Positions 1 through 6,893 of a stretch of 20,172 bases of DNA are shown piece after piece. The first letter of the stretch is position 1; every line of letters starts with the position of its first letter. The notes beneath the pieces were generated by a model. The model was not told where the DNA came from, did no database searches, and saw nothing but the letters and a program-made list of their open reading frames with translations. This DNA is from Treponema sp. (GTDB lineage: Bacteria > Spirochaetota > Spirochaetia > Treponematales > Treponemataceae), in contig JALNVF010000050.1 in NCBI GenBank assembly GCA_023231445.1, positions 1-20,172 on the forward strand, given 5' to 3'. Both the position numbers and the translations under genes were made by a program.

Positions 1-321
1 ACATCCATTACATGCATCATGAAGCACAGTCAGCATCGGCCATGTCGGCTTTTTCCGTTTAAGAGCTTCTTCGGCATATTCTGAAAGAGGTTTATCATCA
101 TCGTATTCTTCCACAGAGCATCCTAGCCGGGCAAGTACACGCATACGGAGTATTTCGCGGTCGTGATATATACAGCAGCGGAACGGTGGCTTGTCTTTCG
201 GAGCCATTTCCCTGGGAATGTAATGAACTCCTTCTGTAAGTTTTCCTGCAAGTTCAAGTTCTGCTATACGGACGAGAATCTCTCTTTTTATATTTGCAGC
301 ATTATTGTTCAGATTCAGCAT
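1..321 (-). CDS. [FeFe] hydrogenase, group B-like (N-terminal part, cut by window edge)
   Basis: This is the first 107 codons of a gene that continues beyond the left edge. The product starts MLNLNNNAANIKREILVRIA and contains RCCIYHDREILRMRVLARLG (about residues 48-67), then PLSEYAEEAL and, at the cut, VLHDACNGC. From my knowledge of the family, the IKRE..VRIA, RCCIY.DR and PLSEYA blocks followed by a DEAC..C iron-sulfur segment are the N-terminus of monomeric group B [FeFe] hydrogenases, which exchange electrons with ferredoxin to form or use H2. The H-cluster motifs lie outside the window, so activity cannot be judged. The ATG begins 3 bases after the stop of the upstream ferredoxin gene. 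A GGAGAG ribosome-binding site lies inside the end of that gene, so the two are co-transcribed. It is the last visible gene of the operon that starts at 3871. Confidence 0.78.
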   Translation of the reverse strand, partial: MLNLNNNAANIKREILVRIAELELAGKLTEGVHYIPREMAPKDKPPFRCCIYHDREILRMRVLARLGCSVEEYDDDKPLSEYAEEALKRKKPTWPMLTVLHDACNGC

Positions 322-324
322 GTA

Positions 325-582
325 TTATTTACTCTCCGTAATTTCAGAAAGCCTCGAAATAATATCAGGTATATTAGCTGCATACATTACTTCATCTCCT
401 ATCTTTACATATGGAGGCATTCCGTTTTTATCTCCTTTACATTCGTTCATACATGTGCAGCCGACAACTTCAACTTTATCCTTGAGTTCGTCAGGAAGTT
501 TCTCTTTAAGCAGCATAAGATCCGATGCGCCCATTACGAAACAGGCTGTGCCTGTACAAATAGTTACTTTAATTTTCTTCAT
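325..582 (-). CDS. small [2Fe-2S] thioredoxin-like ferredoxin
   Basis: An 85-residue cytoplasmic protein with the thioredoxin-fold [2Fe-2S] pattern also found in NuoE-type subunits. The first pair is C9 and C14 (CTGTAC, C-x4-C) and the second is C44 and C48 (CMNEC, C-x3-C). One further cysteine, C42, sits in GCTC. It probably carries electrons between the hydrogenase-like proteins beside it, since small proteins of this kind often accompany [FeFe] hydrogenases. Its length is near the minimum for the fold, with no extra domain or signal peptide. The ATG is preceded by AAAGGAA. It lies 33 bases after the phosphatase gene and 3 bases before the group B hydrogenase gene. The 81-residue product at the head of the operon has the same cysteine layout, so the two look like diverged copies with different partners. 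The fold is sure; the electron partner is inferred. Confidence 0.85.
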   Translation of the reverse strand: MKKIKVTICTGTACFVMGASDLMLLKEKLPDELKDKVEVVGCTCMNECKGDKNGMPPYVKIGDEVMYAANIPDIISRLSEITESK

Positions 583-615
583 AAATAATTCCTTTTCTCA
601 ACTATAACATAAAAA

Positions 616-1839
616 TTACATATATTGAATATGCACTTCTTTTAGATATTTATTCTGCAATAGAGTCGAAATTTTTTTTACTATATTCCGTCTGATTTCA
701 AGACCTTCAGGCATATTCGGATCCTGATGTGCCTCATTTATTTTTGTCCCCACAATAAAATAGATACGGTCTGAGTTACGGAAAATATCAACAAGCCGGG
801 TAGCTGCATTATCTTTTCCTTTTGGAGTCTCTCCTGATTCAAGAATATCTGCAACTGCTCCCAGTGTAATAATTCCTTCACATACCAGATCGGCTTCTGT
901 CATTTCCGAATACGGAGGTATTTCCGGGTCCAGATTATCCATATCGACAGTTACTTTTACTCCAAGTTCTCTTGCCATAATATTGGCCGTTGTTCCACCT
1001 GCAATAACTTTTTTACCGTAAAAGCGTTTGAATATACCCGATAATATCTCGTCGTTTTTCGGATTAAGCGGAGGGCCTGTAAGAATTAACGTATCGCGCG
1101 GATTTCGAAAGTATACAACTCCGCATGAAATATCATCTTTTGGAACGAAACTGTCATGAATACATGCTTCCTGAACAACAGAATGAGCAAGTTCACGGGC
1201 GCTTATATCTTCCTTTTCGTTAATACGGTTTAATATATATGCATATGCATTTTCTATACTCCAGCCGAAAGGAAAAGCAGGAGTCCCCATACCGGACTGC
1301 GTGACACCGTCGCTGAAGAATATCAGTCTGTCGCCGGGTCTTGCGGCATAAGTTGAATAATGAAGTACAGCTTTTACCTTTGGTGCAGTATTTTTGTCTT
1401 TCCGTTCAAATTCTGTATCATCTTTTACCAGATCAATAGCAGTGTTCTGCCGTACAAGAAGATACGGAGGATTATCGTATTCAAGAATGTGTACCGTAGC
1501 ATCAGGTTCTATATCTACAGTTGTAAAAGTAGCATAACTTATACCCCTGTCTTTACAAACAGGCAGCGTATTCATGATAATTTCGGCCGCCCTTTTTGCA
1601 GGTATATTAGCCGCAATGAATTTTGTTGCCATAGTTGCGGTAAGTGTTGCCAGAACATCTGCTTTGATTCCGGAACCAAGTCCGTCAGAAAGCGTCGTTA
1701 TCGTATGACCGTCCGCAGGATTCTTTTCGGAAAGAAAAACATCGCCCGGAGAATGTTGATTATGTTTGCACAACTGGTAATGGTCCACCTCTATGAACGT
1801 TTCGCCGGTATCATTCTGAATAGTCTCATCTATAATCAT
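616..1839 (-). CDS. SpoIIE-type PP2C serine phosphatase with an unknown C-terminal domain
   Basis: A cytoplasmic PP2C-family (SpoIIE type) serine/threonine phosphatase of about 407 residues. Metal-binding acidic motifs are visible: SDGLGSG (Asp about 52), GDRLIFFSDG (Asp about 177) and PKDDISC (about 234-238). The catalytic domain ends near residue 248. The remaining 160 residues hold LTGPP, VIAGGTTANIMA, CEGIITLGAVADIL and YFIVGTKIN; I cannot assign them. No membrane segment is seen. I chose the ATG at 1839 because it forms a 4-base ATGA overlap with the stop of the sensory hydrogenase gene, and GGAG lies 10 bases upstream. A TTG at 1845 is an alternative that adds two residues. Phosphatase genes are known next to group C sensory [FeFe] hydrogenases (the phosphatase-linked subgroup), so it is the likely output of the hydrogenase/PAS sensor. 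Its phosphoprotein substrate cannot be seen. Confidence 0.86.
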   Translation of the reverse strand: MIIDETIQNDTGETFIEVDHYQLCKHNQHSPGDVFLSEKNPADGHTITTLSDGLGSGIKADVLATLTATMATKFIAANIPAKRAAEIIMNTLPVCKDRGISYATFTTVDIEPDATVHILEYDNPPYLLVRQNTAIDLVKDDTEFERKDKNTAPKVKAVLHYSTYAARPGDRLIFFSDGVTQSGMGTPAFPFGWSIENAYAYILNRINEKEDISARELAHSVVQEACIHDSFVPKDDISCGVVYFRNPRDTLILTGPPLNPKNDEILSGIFKRFYGKKVIAGGTTANIMARELGVKVTVDMDNLDPEIPPYSEMTEADLVCEGIITLGAVADILESGETPKGKDNAATRLVDIFRNSDRIYFIVGTKINEAHQDPNMPEGLEIRRNIVKKISTLLQNKYLKEVHIQYM

Positions 1840-3629
1840 TTGCAAGTATCTCCGTTTTGATCATTGTCAAGTGAATACGATTCAATTATGGAATTCAGCA
1901 TAGATTCCGTCTCTGCAGCATTTTCTCCCAGTAAAAATGCTATTTTTTGAACTGTTGCCAGATTCTTATCAATAACTTTTTGTGCCTGAGTAACTGTACG
2001 TTCTTTCTGATTCTTTGGTGCCGTCACGTCTTCTACAACACCAGCTGCTATTGCTTCTTTTTCAATAACGAACACGGTGTAATGCAGTATTTTCTTTGAC
2101 TCGTGAACTTCGCGCTCAACAACTTCGGGACCGTTAGGAACGAGGACCGACTTAAACAGCTGCGAACTTTTCGTTATAGCGGCAAGATCCGCTCCTTCAA
2201 GCCCTGGTTTTATGTCGTACATGTCGACAATGTCATGTCCCATCAATTTTGCAAAATTTTTGTTACATTCAACGATGTTCATATTCTTATCTACAATAAC
2301 AACTCCACTTGGAATAGCACGTACAAGACCATTAGCTTTTTTCTGTGCCAGTTTGCGCATATAAGATACACACATTGTTTTTTCCGCAACTCCGTTGAGC
2401 ATTGCAACTGCAAAATTCCTGCAGGATTCGTAACCGCAGCCGTTACAGTTTATCTCATCAGCTGCAGAATATTTCCCCATAGAATGCATTGCTTCGGTTA
2501 TTTGCGTTTCCGTAAAAGTCTTCTTTTCCACAGAATTTCCGGGAAGCGTCCCCTTCATTTCGGGAATAGAATTGATCGTATTTTCATCTAGTGTGTTCTC
2601 AGCATTCTCTGCAAAATCTATCGTCTGCATTCGGCGTAGTGCCATAGCTGACGTTTGTTCTGTTCCCGGTCCATTAATGCAGCCTCCTGTACATGAGAGA
2701 ACTTCAAGAAAAAGAGGTTCACTGAGGGCAGAGACATCAAGACCGTAGAGCGTATCCCGAATAGCTTCAATACCGGATACAGCCATTGTACGCACATTTT
2801 TAAGAGGATTATATTTTTTGCACGCTGCTATCATACCTCCTTCAAGCGGGAACAATTCAGCTTTTGCAGCCCTCCGGGGAATAAAATCAGGTATATCGTT
2901 TATTTTTTCAGGCTTTGATGGTACAAAATTTCCTTCTGCGTCCAGTTTTCCTTCAGCCTGTATTTTTACGATTCCGGCTTCAGCCATCATTTTCCGCAGT
3001 TCTTTAAAAGTAAGCGCTGCACTTATTTCATCCCAAACATCGGCTTCTCTCTTTTTTGCAATACACGGGCCAATAAATACAATTTCTATGTCATTACCGT
3101 AAAATTTTCTTAAATATCTGGCGTGTGCAAGAAGTGGTGACGCACAATCGGTAATATACGGTGCATAATCACTCATATACCTTTTTATAAATTCAACAGC
3201 CGCCGGACACGCAGATGAGATGAACAGTTTTTGATTTATGTGTGAAGACAGTTCAGAGGCAAGCTCATATGAAACTAGATCAGCTCCCAGTGCTGTTTCC
3301 GAAACTCCGTAGAATCCGAATTCTTTTAGAACTCCAATGAACTGATTCGGTGTATATTCCGGAAATTCTGAACGAAACGAAGGAGCAAGCGATACCAGTA
3401 CTTTTTTTCCTGATTCAAGCAGCTTAGATACAAGCGGCGTATCATCTCTATAGTGTTTTGCATGGGCCGGACAATTGATAACACAACGGCCGCATGCAAT
3501 ACACAGTTCACTCATGATAACAGCATGATTGTTTTCTACCCGTATTGCCTTTACAGGACAGCGTCGTACACATCTGTAACAATCCTGACATTCAGTCGGA
3601 ATTGTGTAGACTGGAGATTTTGTATTCAT
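1836..3629 (-). CDS. hydS: sensory [FeFe]-hydrogenase-like protein with PAS domain (HydS type)
   Basis: A 597-residue cytoplasmic protein. Domains in order: two [4Fe-4S] ferredoxin motifs (C14/C17/C20/C24 and C43/C46/C49/C53); an H-cluster domain; an accessory CNGCGYESC iron-sulfur module (C395, C398, C403, C420); a PAS domain (about 432-540, SGVVIVDKNMNIVECN); and a helical tail. All four H-cluster cysteines are present: C141 in SSACP, C189 in GPCIAKK, and C313 and C317 in SCTGGC. The residue before C141, the proton-transfer cysteine in catalytic enzymes (TSCCP), is Ala140. In group C sensory hydrogenases such as Thermotoga HydS this same change goes with low turnover and a sensing role. It is coupled by 4-base ATGA overlaps to the ferredoxin gene before it and the phosphatase gene after it. 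That suggests an electron input, H2/redox sensor and phosphatase output chain. The ligand of the PAS domain is not evident. Confidence 0.9.
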   Translation of the reverse strand: MNTKSPVYTIPTECQDCYRCVRRCPVKAIRVENNHAVIMSELCIACGRCVINCPAHAKHYRDDTPLVSKLLESGKKVLVSLAPSFRSEFPEYTPNQFIGVLKEFGFYGVSETALGADLVSYELASELSSHINQKLFISSACPAAVEFIKRYMSDYAPYITDCASPLLAHARYLRKFYGNDIEIVFIGPCIAKKREADVWDEISAALTFKELRKMMAEAGIVKIQAEGKLDAEGNFVPSKPEKINDIPDFIPRRAAKAELFPLEGGMIAACKKYNPLKNVRTMAVSGIEAIRDTLYGLDVSALSEPLFLEVLSCTGGCINGPGTEQTSAMALRRMQTIDFAENAENTLDENTINSIPEMKGTLPGNSVEKKTFTETQITEAMHSMGKYSAADEINCNGCGYESCRNFAVAMLNGVAEKTMCVSYMRKLAQKKANGLVRAIPSGVVIVDKNMNIVECNKNFAKLMGHDIVDMYDIKPGLEGADLAAITKSSQLFKSVLVPNGPEVVEREVHESKKILHYTVFVIEKEAIAAGVVEDVTAPKNQKERTVTQAQKVIDKNLATVQKIAFLLGENAAETESMLNSIIESYSLDNDQNGDTCK

Positions 3630-3871
3630 TTTGTAAGTTCCAAACCTTCCATAAGTACTTGTTCAAGTGTTTCAGAAGACACTTGATTATAAATTTTACC
3701 ATTGATTTCGATATTAGGCCCGTGTTTGCACAATCCTCTGCACAAACATCCCTGTACTTTTACTGTATTTTCAAGATTATGCTCTTTTATAAACTGACGT
3801 ACAAGTTCTGCGTTCAGCGAATTTCCTCTGCTGAAACATGAACTGCCCATACAAACAGTAATTATATCCAT
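3626..3871 (-). CDS. small [2Fe-2S] thioredoxin-like ferredoxin, first gene of hydrogenase operon
   Basis: An 81-residue thioredoxin-fold ferredoxin with C7 and C12 (CMGSSC, C-x4-C) and C44 and C48 (CRGLC, C-x3-C), plus C42 in GCLC. It resembles the NuoE-type electron-input subunit and probably passes electrons to or from the HydS-type sensor, whose ATG overlaps its stop by 4 bases. The start is fixed: an in-frame TAG stop lies three codons upstream, and the next Met (8) would lose C7. No Shine-Dalgarno sequence precedes the ATG, and a good promoter ends 6 bases before it, so the message may be leaderless (see promoter at 3878-3905). The same C-x4-C and GC-x-C-x3-C layout occurs in the protein at 325-582. 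Confident on fold; role inferred from position. Confidence 0.87.
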   Translation of the reverse strand: MDIITVCMGSSCFSRGNSLNAELVRQFIKEHNLENTVKVQGCLCRGLCKHGPNIEINGKIYNQVSSETLEQVLMEGLELTK

Positions 3872-3877
3872 AAGTGT

Positions 3878-3905
3878 ATTCTACACGCAGGAAAGAATAA
3901 GTCAA
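3878..3905 (-). promoter_or_regulatory. promoter of the hydrogenase operon, predicted leaderless
   Basis: Read on the minus strand: -35 TTGACT (3905-3900), a 16-base spacer, and -10 TAGAAT (3883-3878). Six bases separate the -10 box from the ATG at 3871, so the usual start point falls on the A of the start codon. The -10 lies within a perfect inverted repeat GTGTA-TTC-TACAC (3874-3886), which could be an operator or chance. Sigma-70-like, judged by eye only. Confidence 0.55.
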
Positions 3906-3911
3906 ACAAAA

Positions 3912-3939
3912 TTGAAAATAAAATTTTCAGTGTTAGAAT
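3912..3939 (+). promoter_or_regulatory. candidate promoter for the DUF2147 / 7TM receptor genes
   Basis: TTGAAA (3912-3917), a 16-base spacer, and TAGAAT (3934-3939) on the plus strand. The transcription start would be near 3946, giving a leader of about 85 bases before the ATG at 4031. The -10 hexamer and spacer length equal those of the divergent hydrogenase promoter, whose -35 box lies only 6 bases away. The two promoters are back to back and could influence each other. Judged by eye. Confidence 0.4.
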
Positions 3940-4030
3940 TTTATCATAAACGATATAAAAATGTACGCTAAATAATTACTCTATCATGCGTATTCATTTT
4001 TTAGTCTCGATTTATAACACGGGAGAACAT

Positions 4031-4534
4031 ATGAAAAGAATTATTACTGTTTTTACAATTTTATTGCTTTTTTCAGGAGCTGTATTTGCATCCGATCCGG
4101 CAGAAGGCTACTGGATAAGCTGGGATGAAAAAAATAATAAAGCAACAGGCGGCTGGTACATTCACGTAAATGATGACGGAATGATGTACGGAGAGATGCT
4201 CAGTGCAACAGGTTTTACGTCTCAGACTAAAGCATACGGGGCAAAAGGTAAAAAACCGTATAAGAATTTTCCAGTTGCCGGAAAACCTGAGGATATGCCT
4301 CTTGTCGGAACTCCATGGATCTTTTGTATGAAAAAAGTAAAAGATGGTGCATGGACTGATGGAAATATCGTAGATCCTGGAGATGGTAATTTATATAAAT
4401 GCAAAGTGACTTATCATGGAGCATCGGAAAATAAACCCGCATGGCTTGAAGTGCGGGGAGAAATAGGACTGGGGATAGGAAGAAGTCAGCACTGGCGTCA
4501 ATCTTCAAAAACAGAGGCATCAAATACGTGGTAG
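4031..4534 (+). CDS. secreted DUF2147 family protein
   Basis: The product has 167 residues. It begins with a clear signal peptide: MKRI, a hydrophobic core TVFTILLLFSGAVF, and a likely cut after VFA. The mature part follows the DUF2147 plan: GYWISWDEKNNKATGGW near the start, YGEML, a central W..GNIVDPGDGNLYKCKV block, and a closing LEVRGEIGLGIGRSQHW. Family members are exported small beta-barrel-like proteins of unknown role, so I give none. An in-frame ATG lies 45 bases upstream at 3986, but the start at 4031 has GGGAGA four bases ahead and puts the signal peptide at the N-terminus. The next gene begins 84 bases later on the same strand, with two hairpins between. The linkage to chemotaxis is positional only. 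Confidence 0.82.
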   Translation: MKRIITVFTILLLFSGAVFASDPAEGYWISWDEKNNKATGGWYIHVNDDGMMYGEMLSATGFTSQTKAYGAKGKKPYKNFPVAGKPEDMPLVGTPWIFCMKKVKDGAWTDGNIVDPGDGNLYKCKVTYHGASENKPAWLEVRGEIGLGIGRSQHWRQSSKTEASNTW

Positions 4535-4542
4535 TATTTGAT
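4519..4542 (+). repeat. stem-loop over the stop codon of the DUF2147 gene
   Basis: Perfect 9-base inverted repeat ATCAAATAC (4519-4527) / GTATTTGAT (4534-4542) with a 6-base loop. It includes the TAG stop codon. No T-run follows on the plus strand, so it is not a classical terminator; it may protect the 3' end of the message. Confidence 0.5.
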
Positions 4543-4549
4543 ACATGAA

Positions 4550-4592
4550 AAGCCTCATTTGCTGTAATACTGCGTGCGAGGCTTCCTTCTGT
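4550..4592 (+). terminator. possible weak terminator between DUF2147 and receptor genes
   Basis: AAGCCTC (4550-4556) pairs with GAGGCTT (4578-4584) around a 21-base loop, followed by the pyrimidine-rich CCTTCTGTT. The long loop and poor T-tract make it a leaky terminator at best. It lies just before the receptor's ribosome-binding site. Confidence 0.35.
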
Positions 4593-4618
4593 TCCAAATA
4601 ATACAAATAAGGACTTTT

Positions 4619-6805
4619 ATGAAAAAAATTGTTATTATTTTAATCGCTTGTCTTTTACCGTCGTTTCTGAATGCTGCACAGAAAGAAATCTTTCCACTTA
4701 CGGATTTTACGGTTCAGGGAAATAATATCGTAAAAAGCAACCTTTCATCTTTCCCTCTCACTATAAAATGTTCAAAATCAGATGGGGTAACTCTTACAGC
4801 CGGACTGATTCTTCCCAACGGTTGGAACAATGATGTTGGAATTTTTCTTTACAAAAACCTCATGTCCTGTAAAGTATACGTCAATGACGAACTTATCGAC
4901 ACAATCGGACGACCAGCTCCCGATTTTTTCTTTCAGCCGTATATTTCAAGGGGGGTGCTTGTTCCCGCTTCAATTTTAAAAAAGAGTAATACTGTAAGGC
5001 TTGAATTATGGAATGATACCGGAACATATAAAATACGTCAGCTCGATGTTGTAGACGGTACGACCTACAGTCACAATATACGTGTCTATAATTTTCTTGA
5101 CATACAACTCCCCCGTTTTGCCTGCGTACTGTTGCTGTTTGTTGCCGTATATTCACTTTTTATGTTCGTAAATTATAAAGAAAAAAAAGAATTTCTTCAT
5201 CTTGCCCTTTCAGCGTTCTTTTTTGCAGTATATCTTTTAAATGTTACCATTTATTCAGCCCAAATAAACTATCTGCTTCTAAAATCTGTTCTTTACTCTT
5301 GTTTTCCTGCATCAATATTGTTTATCATCCGTTTCTTTAGACGTTTTTTTATAATACAGACCCCGAAGCAAATCAGATATGTTCTGAACTTTATAGGTAT
5401 TATTTTTATAGCAGGGTATTATTTTCAGAAGACAACAACTGGGCTGGATGCATGGCATTCAATTATGCTTATTTATCCCTTCATAGGACTTGGATATGGT
5501 ATATACGGTTTCTTTAAATCCTTAAAAGAGGACGGTTCCCGTAATATTAGTACAGGAATAGGACTTCTTATTGCCATTGTTTTTTCCGCATATGATATGT
5601 ATAATTTTATGCTCGACATAACTCCTTTCATTCTTCTTCAAGGACTTGGATTTATGGCACTTATTATCGGCACTTTTTACAGCATTTCACAGGAAATTGC
5701 AGATATGAACAGAAAATGTATAACTTTTGCAGAGGAACTTGAAAAGGATAAAGATAAGCAGGATGCCATGTTCGAACATGTTATGGGAGCATCCTTAAAA
5801 GCAGATTCGACCGGAAAGATTCTTGATACAAGCATTTCGTCCGTAAGCTCACTAGTTTCGCAGTATCTGACGAGCATTGCTCAGGTCAATTCAAATATTG
5901 AAATTCAGCATGAACAGGTAAACGCAAATAAAGAAAGCGTTTCTCATATTTTTACCGCAATAGACAAGATGTCTGAAATGGTTGGACAACATGAAAAATT
6001 TGTTACCGAAACCGTTACAGACGTCAGCAGTCTTACAACAGGTATTCATAAAACAGACTCTCTCATACGAAAATCATCAGAAACCTTAAAGACTTTGACG
6101 CAGATTTGTACGGTTGCGAATAATGATGTAGCAGACTCGTCACGTCTTATTGATGATCTGGCGAGCTATTCAAAGCATATATATGATATTGCGAATTCAA
6201 TAAGCGAACTTTCCCAGCAGACAAACGTTCTCTCAATCAATGCAGCAATAGAAGCTGCACGTTCAGGGGAAGCAGGTAAAGGATTCAGTGTAGTCTCAGG
6301 GGAAATTCGTTCGCTTGCAGCGCAATCCGGCGACAGTGCAAGAAAAATAAACGAAATACTTTCGACTATGATTGATAAAATTAACAATATTCAGAATCAG
6401 GAAAAACTTGTTTCTTCCCGTCTGCAGGACGTCATATCAGAAAATACAAAGACTGAAACCGAAATAGAAGATATATTCAACGTACTGCAGTCACAGCTTG
6501 TCCAGAGTAACCATATCAGTTCAATTATAACAAACCTGATGGAGACAGTGCATACTATTGCAACACAGACTGCAGAACAGAAAGAAAGCGGCGAATCTCT
6601 GAATCATTCACTTGAACTTCTTTCTTCAATTACCGATTCTGTGCTTATGGCTTCTAAGGAGCAAAATTCAAGTATAGGAGAACTCAAAAGCAATCTGTCA
6701 AAAATACGCAATGCGTCTGAAGAAAACGTCGGCGTTATTTCCGAACTAAAACAGATGCTTGAATCTACGATACCTTCAGAAACAGAAGAATGCACATGCC
6801 TCTGA
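4619..6805 (+). CDS. 7TM-type methyl-accepting chemotaxis receptor
   Basis: A 728-residue receptor. A signal peptide (MKKIVIILIACLLPSFLNAA) leads to a periplasmic beta-rich domain of about 140 residues. Seven hydrophobic segments follow between residues 165 and 355, the 7TMR-DISM arrangement seen often in spirochaetes. A cytoplasmic coiled coil from about 365 ends in an MCP signalling domain. The kinase-control tip is recognisable (SQQTNVLSINAAIEAARSG, about 532-550, then KGFSVVSGEIRSLA). It should therefore control the CheA/CheW kinase complex. The ligand is unknown; the extracellular domain resembles carbohydrate-binding-like folds only in general character. I start at 4619, where AAGGA lies 5 bases upstream and the signal peptide is terminal, rather than at the in-frame ATG 45 bases earlier. 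The gene ends 12 bases before a strong terminator. There is no HAMP domain, normal for this architecture. Confidence 0.88.
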   Translation: MKKIVIILIACLLPSFLNAAQKEIFPLTDFTVQGNNIVKSNLSSFPLTIKCSKSDGVTLTAGLILPNGWNNDVGIFLYKNLMSCKVYVNDELIDTIGRPAPDFFFQPYISRGVLVPASILKKSNTVRLELWNDTGTYKIRQLDVVDGTTYSHNIRVYNFLDIQLPRFACVLLLFVAVYSLFMFVNYKEKKEFLHLALSAFFFAVYLLNVTIYSAQINYLLLKSVLYSCFPASILFIIRFFRRFFIIQTPKQIRYVLNFIGIIFIAGYYFQKTTTGLDAWHSIMLIYPFIGLGYGIYGFFKSLKEDGSRNISTGIGLLIAIVFSAYDMYNFMLDITPFILLQGLGFMALIIGTFYSISQEIADMNRKCITFAEELEKDKDKQDAMFEHVMGASLKADSTGKILDTSISSVSSLVSQYLTSIAQVNSNIEIQHEQVNANKESVSHIFTAIDKMSEMVGQHEKFVTETVTDVSSLTTGIHKTDSLIRKSSETLKTLTQICTVANNDVADSSRLIDDLASYSKHIYDIANSISELSQQTNVLSINAAIEAARSGEAGKGFSVVSGEIRSLAAQSGDSARKINEILSTMIDKINNIQNQEKLVSSRLQDVISENTKTETEIEDIFNVLQSQLVQSNHISSIITNLMETVHTIATQTAEQKESGESLNHSLELLSSITDSVLMASKEQNSSIGELKSNLSKIRNASEENVGVISELKQMLESTIPSETEECTCL

Positions 6806-6816
6806 AATGAAACTCT

Positions 6817-6853
6817 AAAAAAAGCAGATTAATGTTATTAATCTGCTTTTTTT
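6817..6853. terminator. bidirectional intrinsic terminator
   Basis: GCAGATTAAT / ATTAATCTGC stem with a GTT loop. It is preceded by seven A and followed by seven T, so it works on both strands. It closes the receptor gene on the plus strand and the four-gene cyclase operon ending at 6894 on the minus strand. Confidence 0.92.
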
Positions 6854-6893
6854 ATGATATAGATGATATATAAAATGTTGCGTGAGAATAATT

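Noticed and set aside
163..607. Plus-strand open frames opposite the left-end hydrogenase and ferredoxin genes
   Set aside because: They are antisense to well-supported genes, lack ribosome-binding sites and have no recognisable protein features.
1840..1845. TTG start for the phosphatase
   Set aside because: The ATG at 1839 gives the same 4-base overlap as the other coupled genes here. The TTG cannot be excluded and changes only two residues.
3986..4030. Upstream ATG for the DUF2147 gene
   Set aside because: It would put 15 residues before a textbook signal peptide, and the ATG at 4031 has a good GGGAGA site.
4574..4618. Upstream ATG for the 7TM receptor
   Set aside because: It lies inside the hairpin, has no ribosome-binding site and buries the signal peptide; 4619 has AAGGA ahead.
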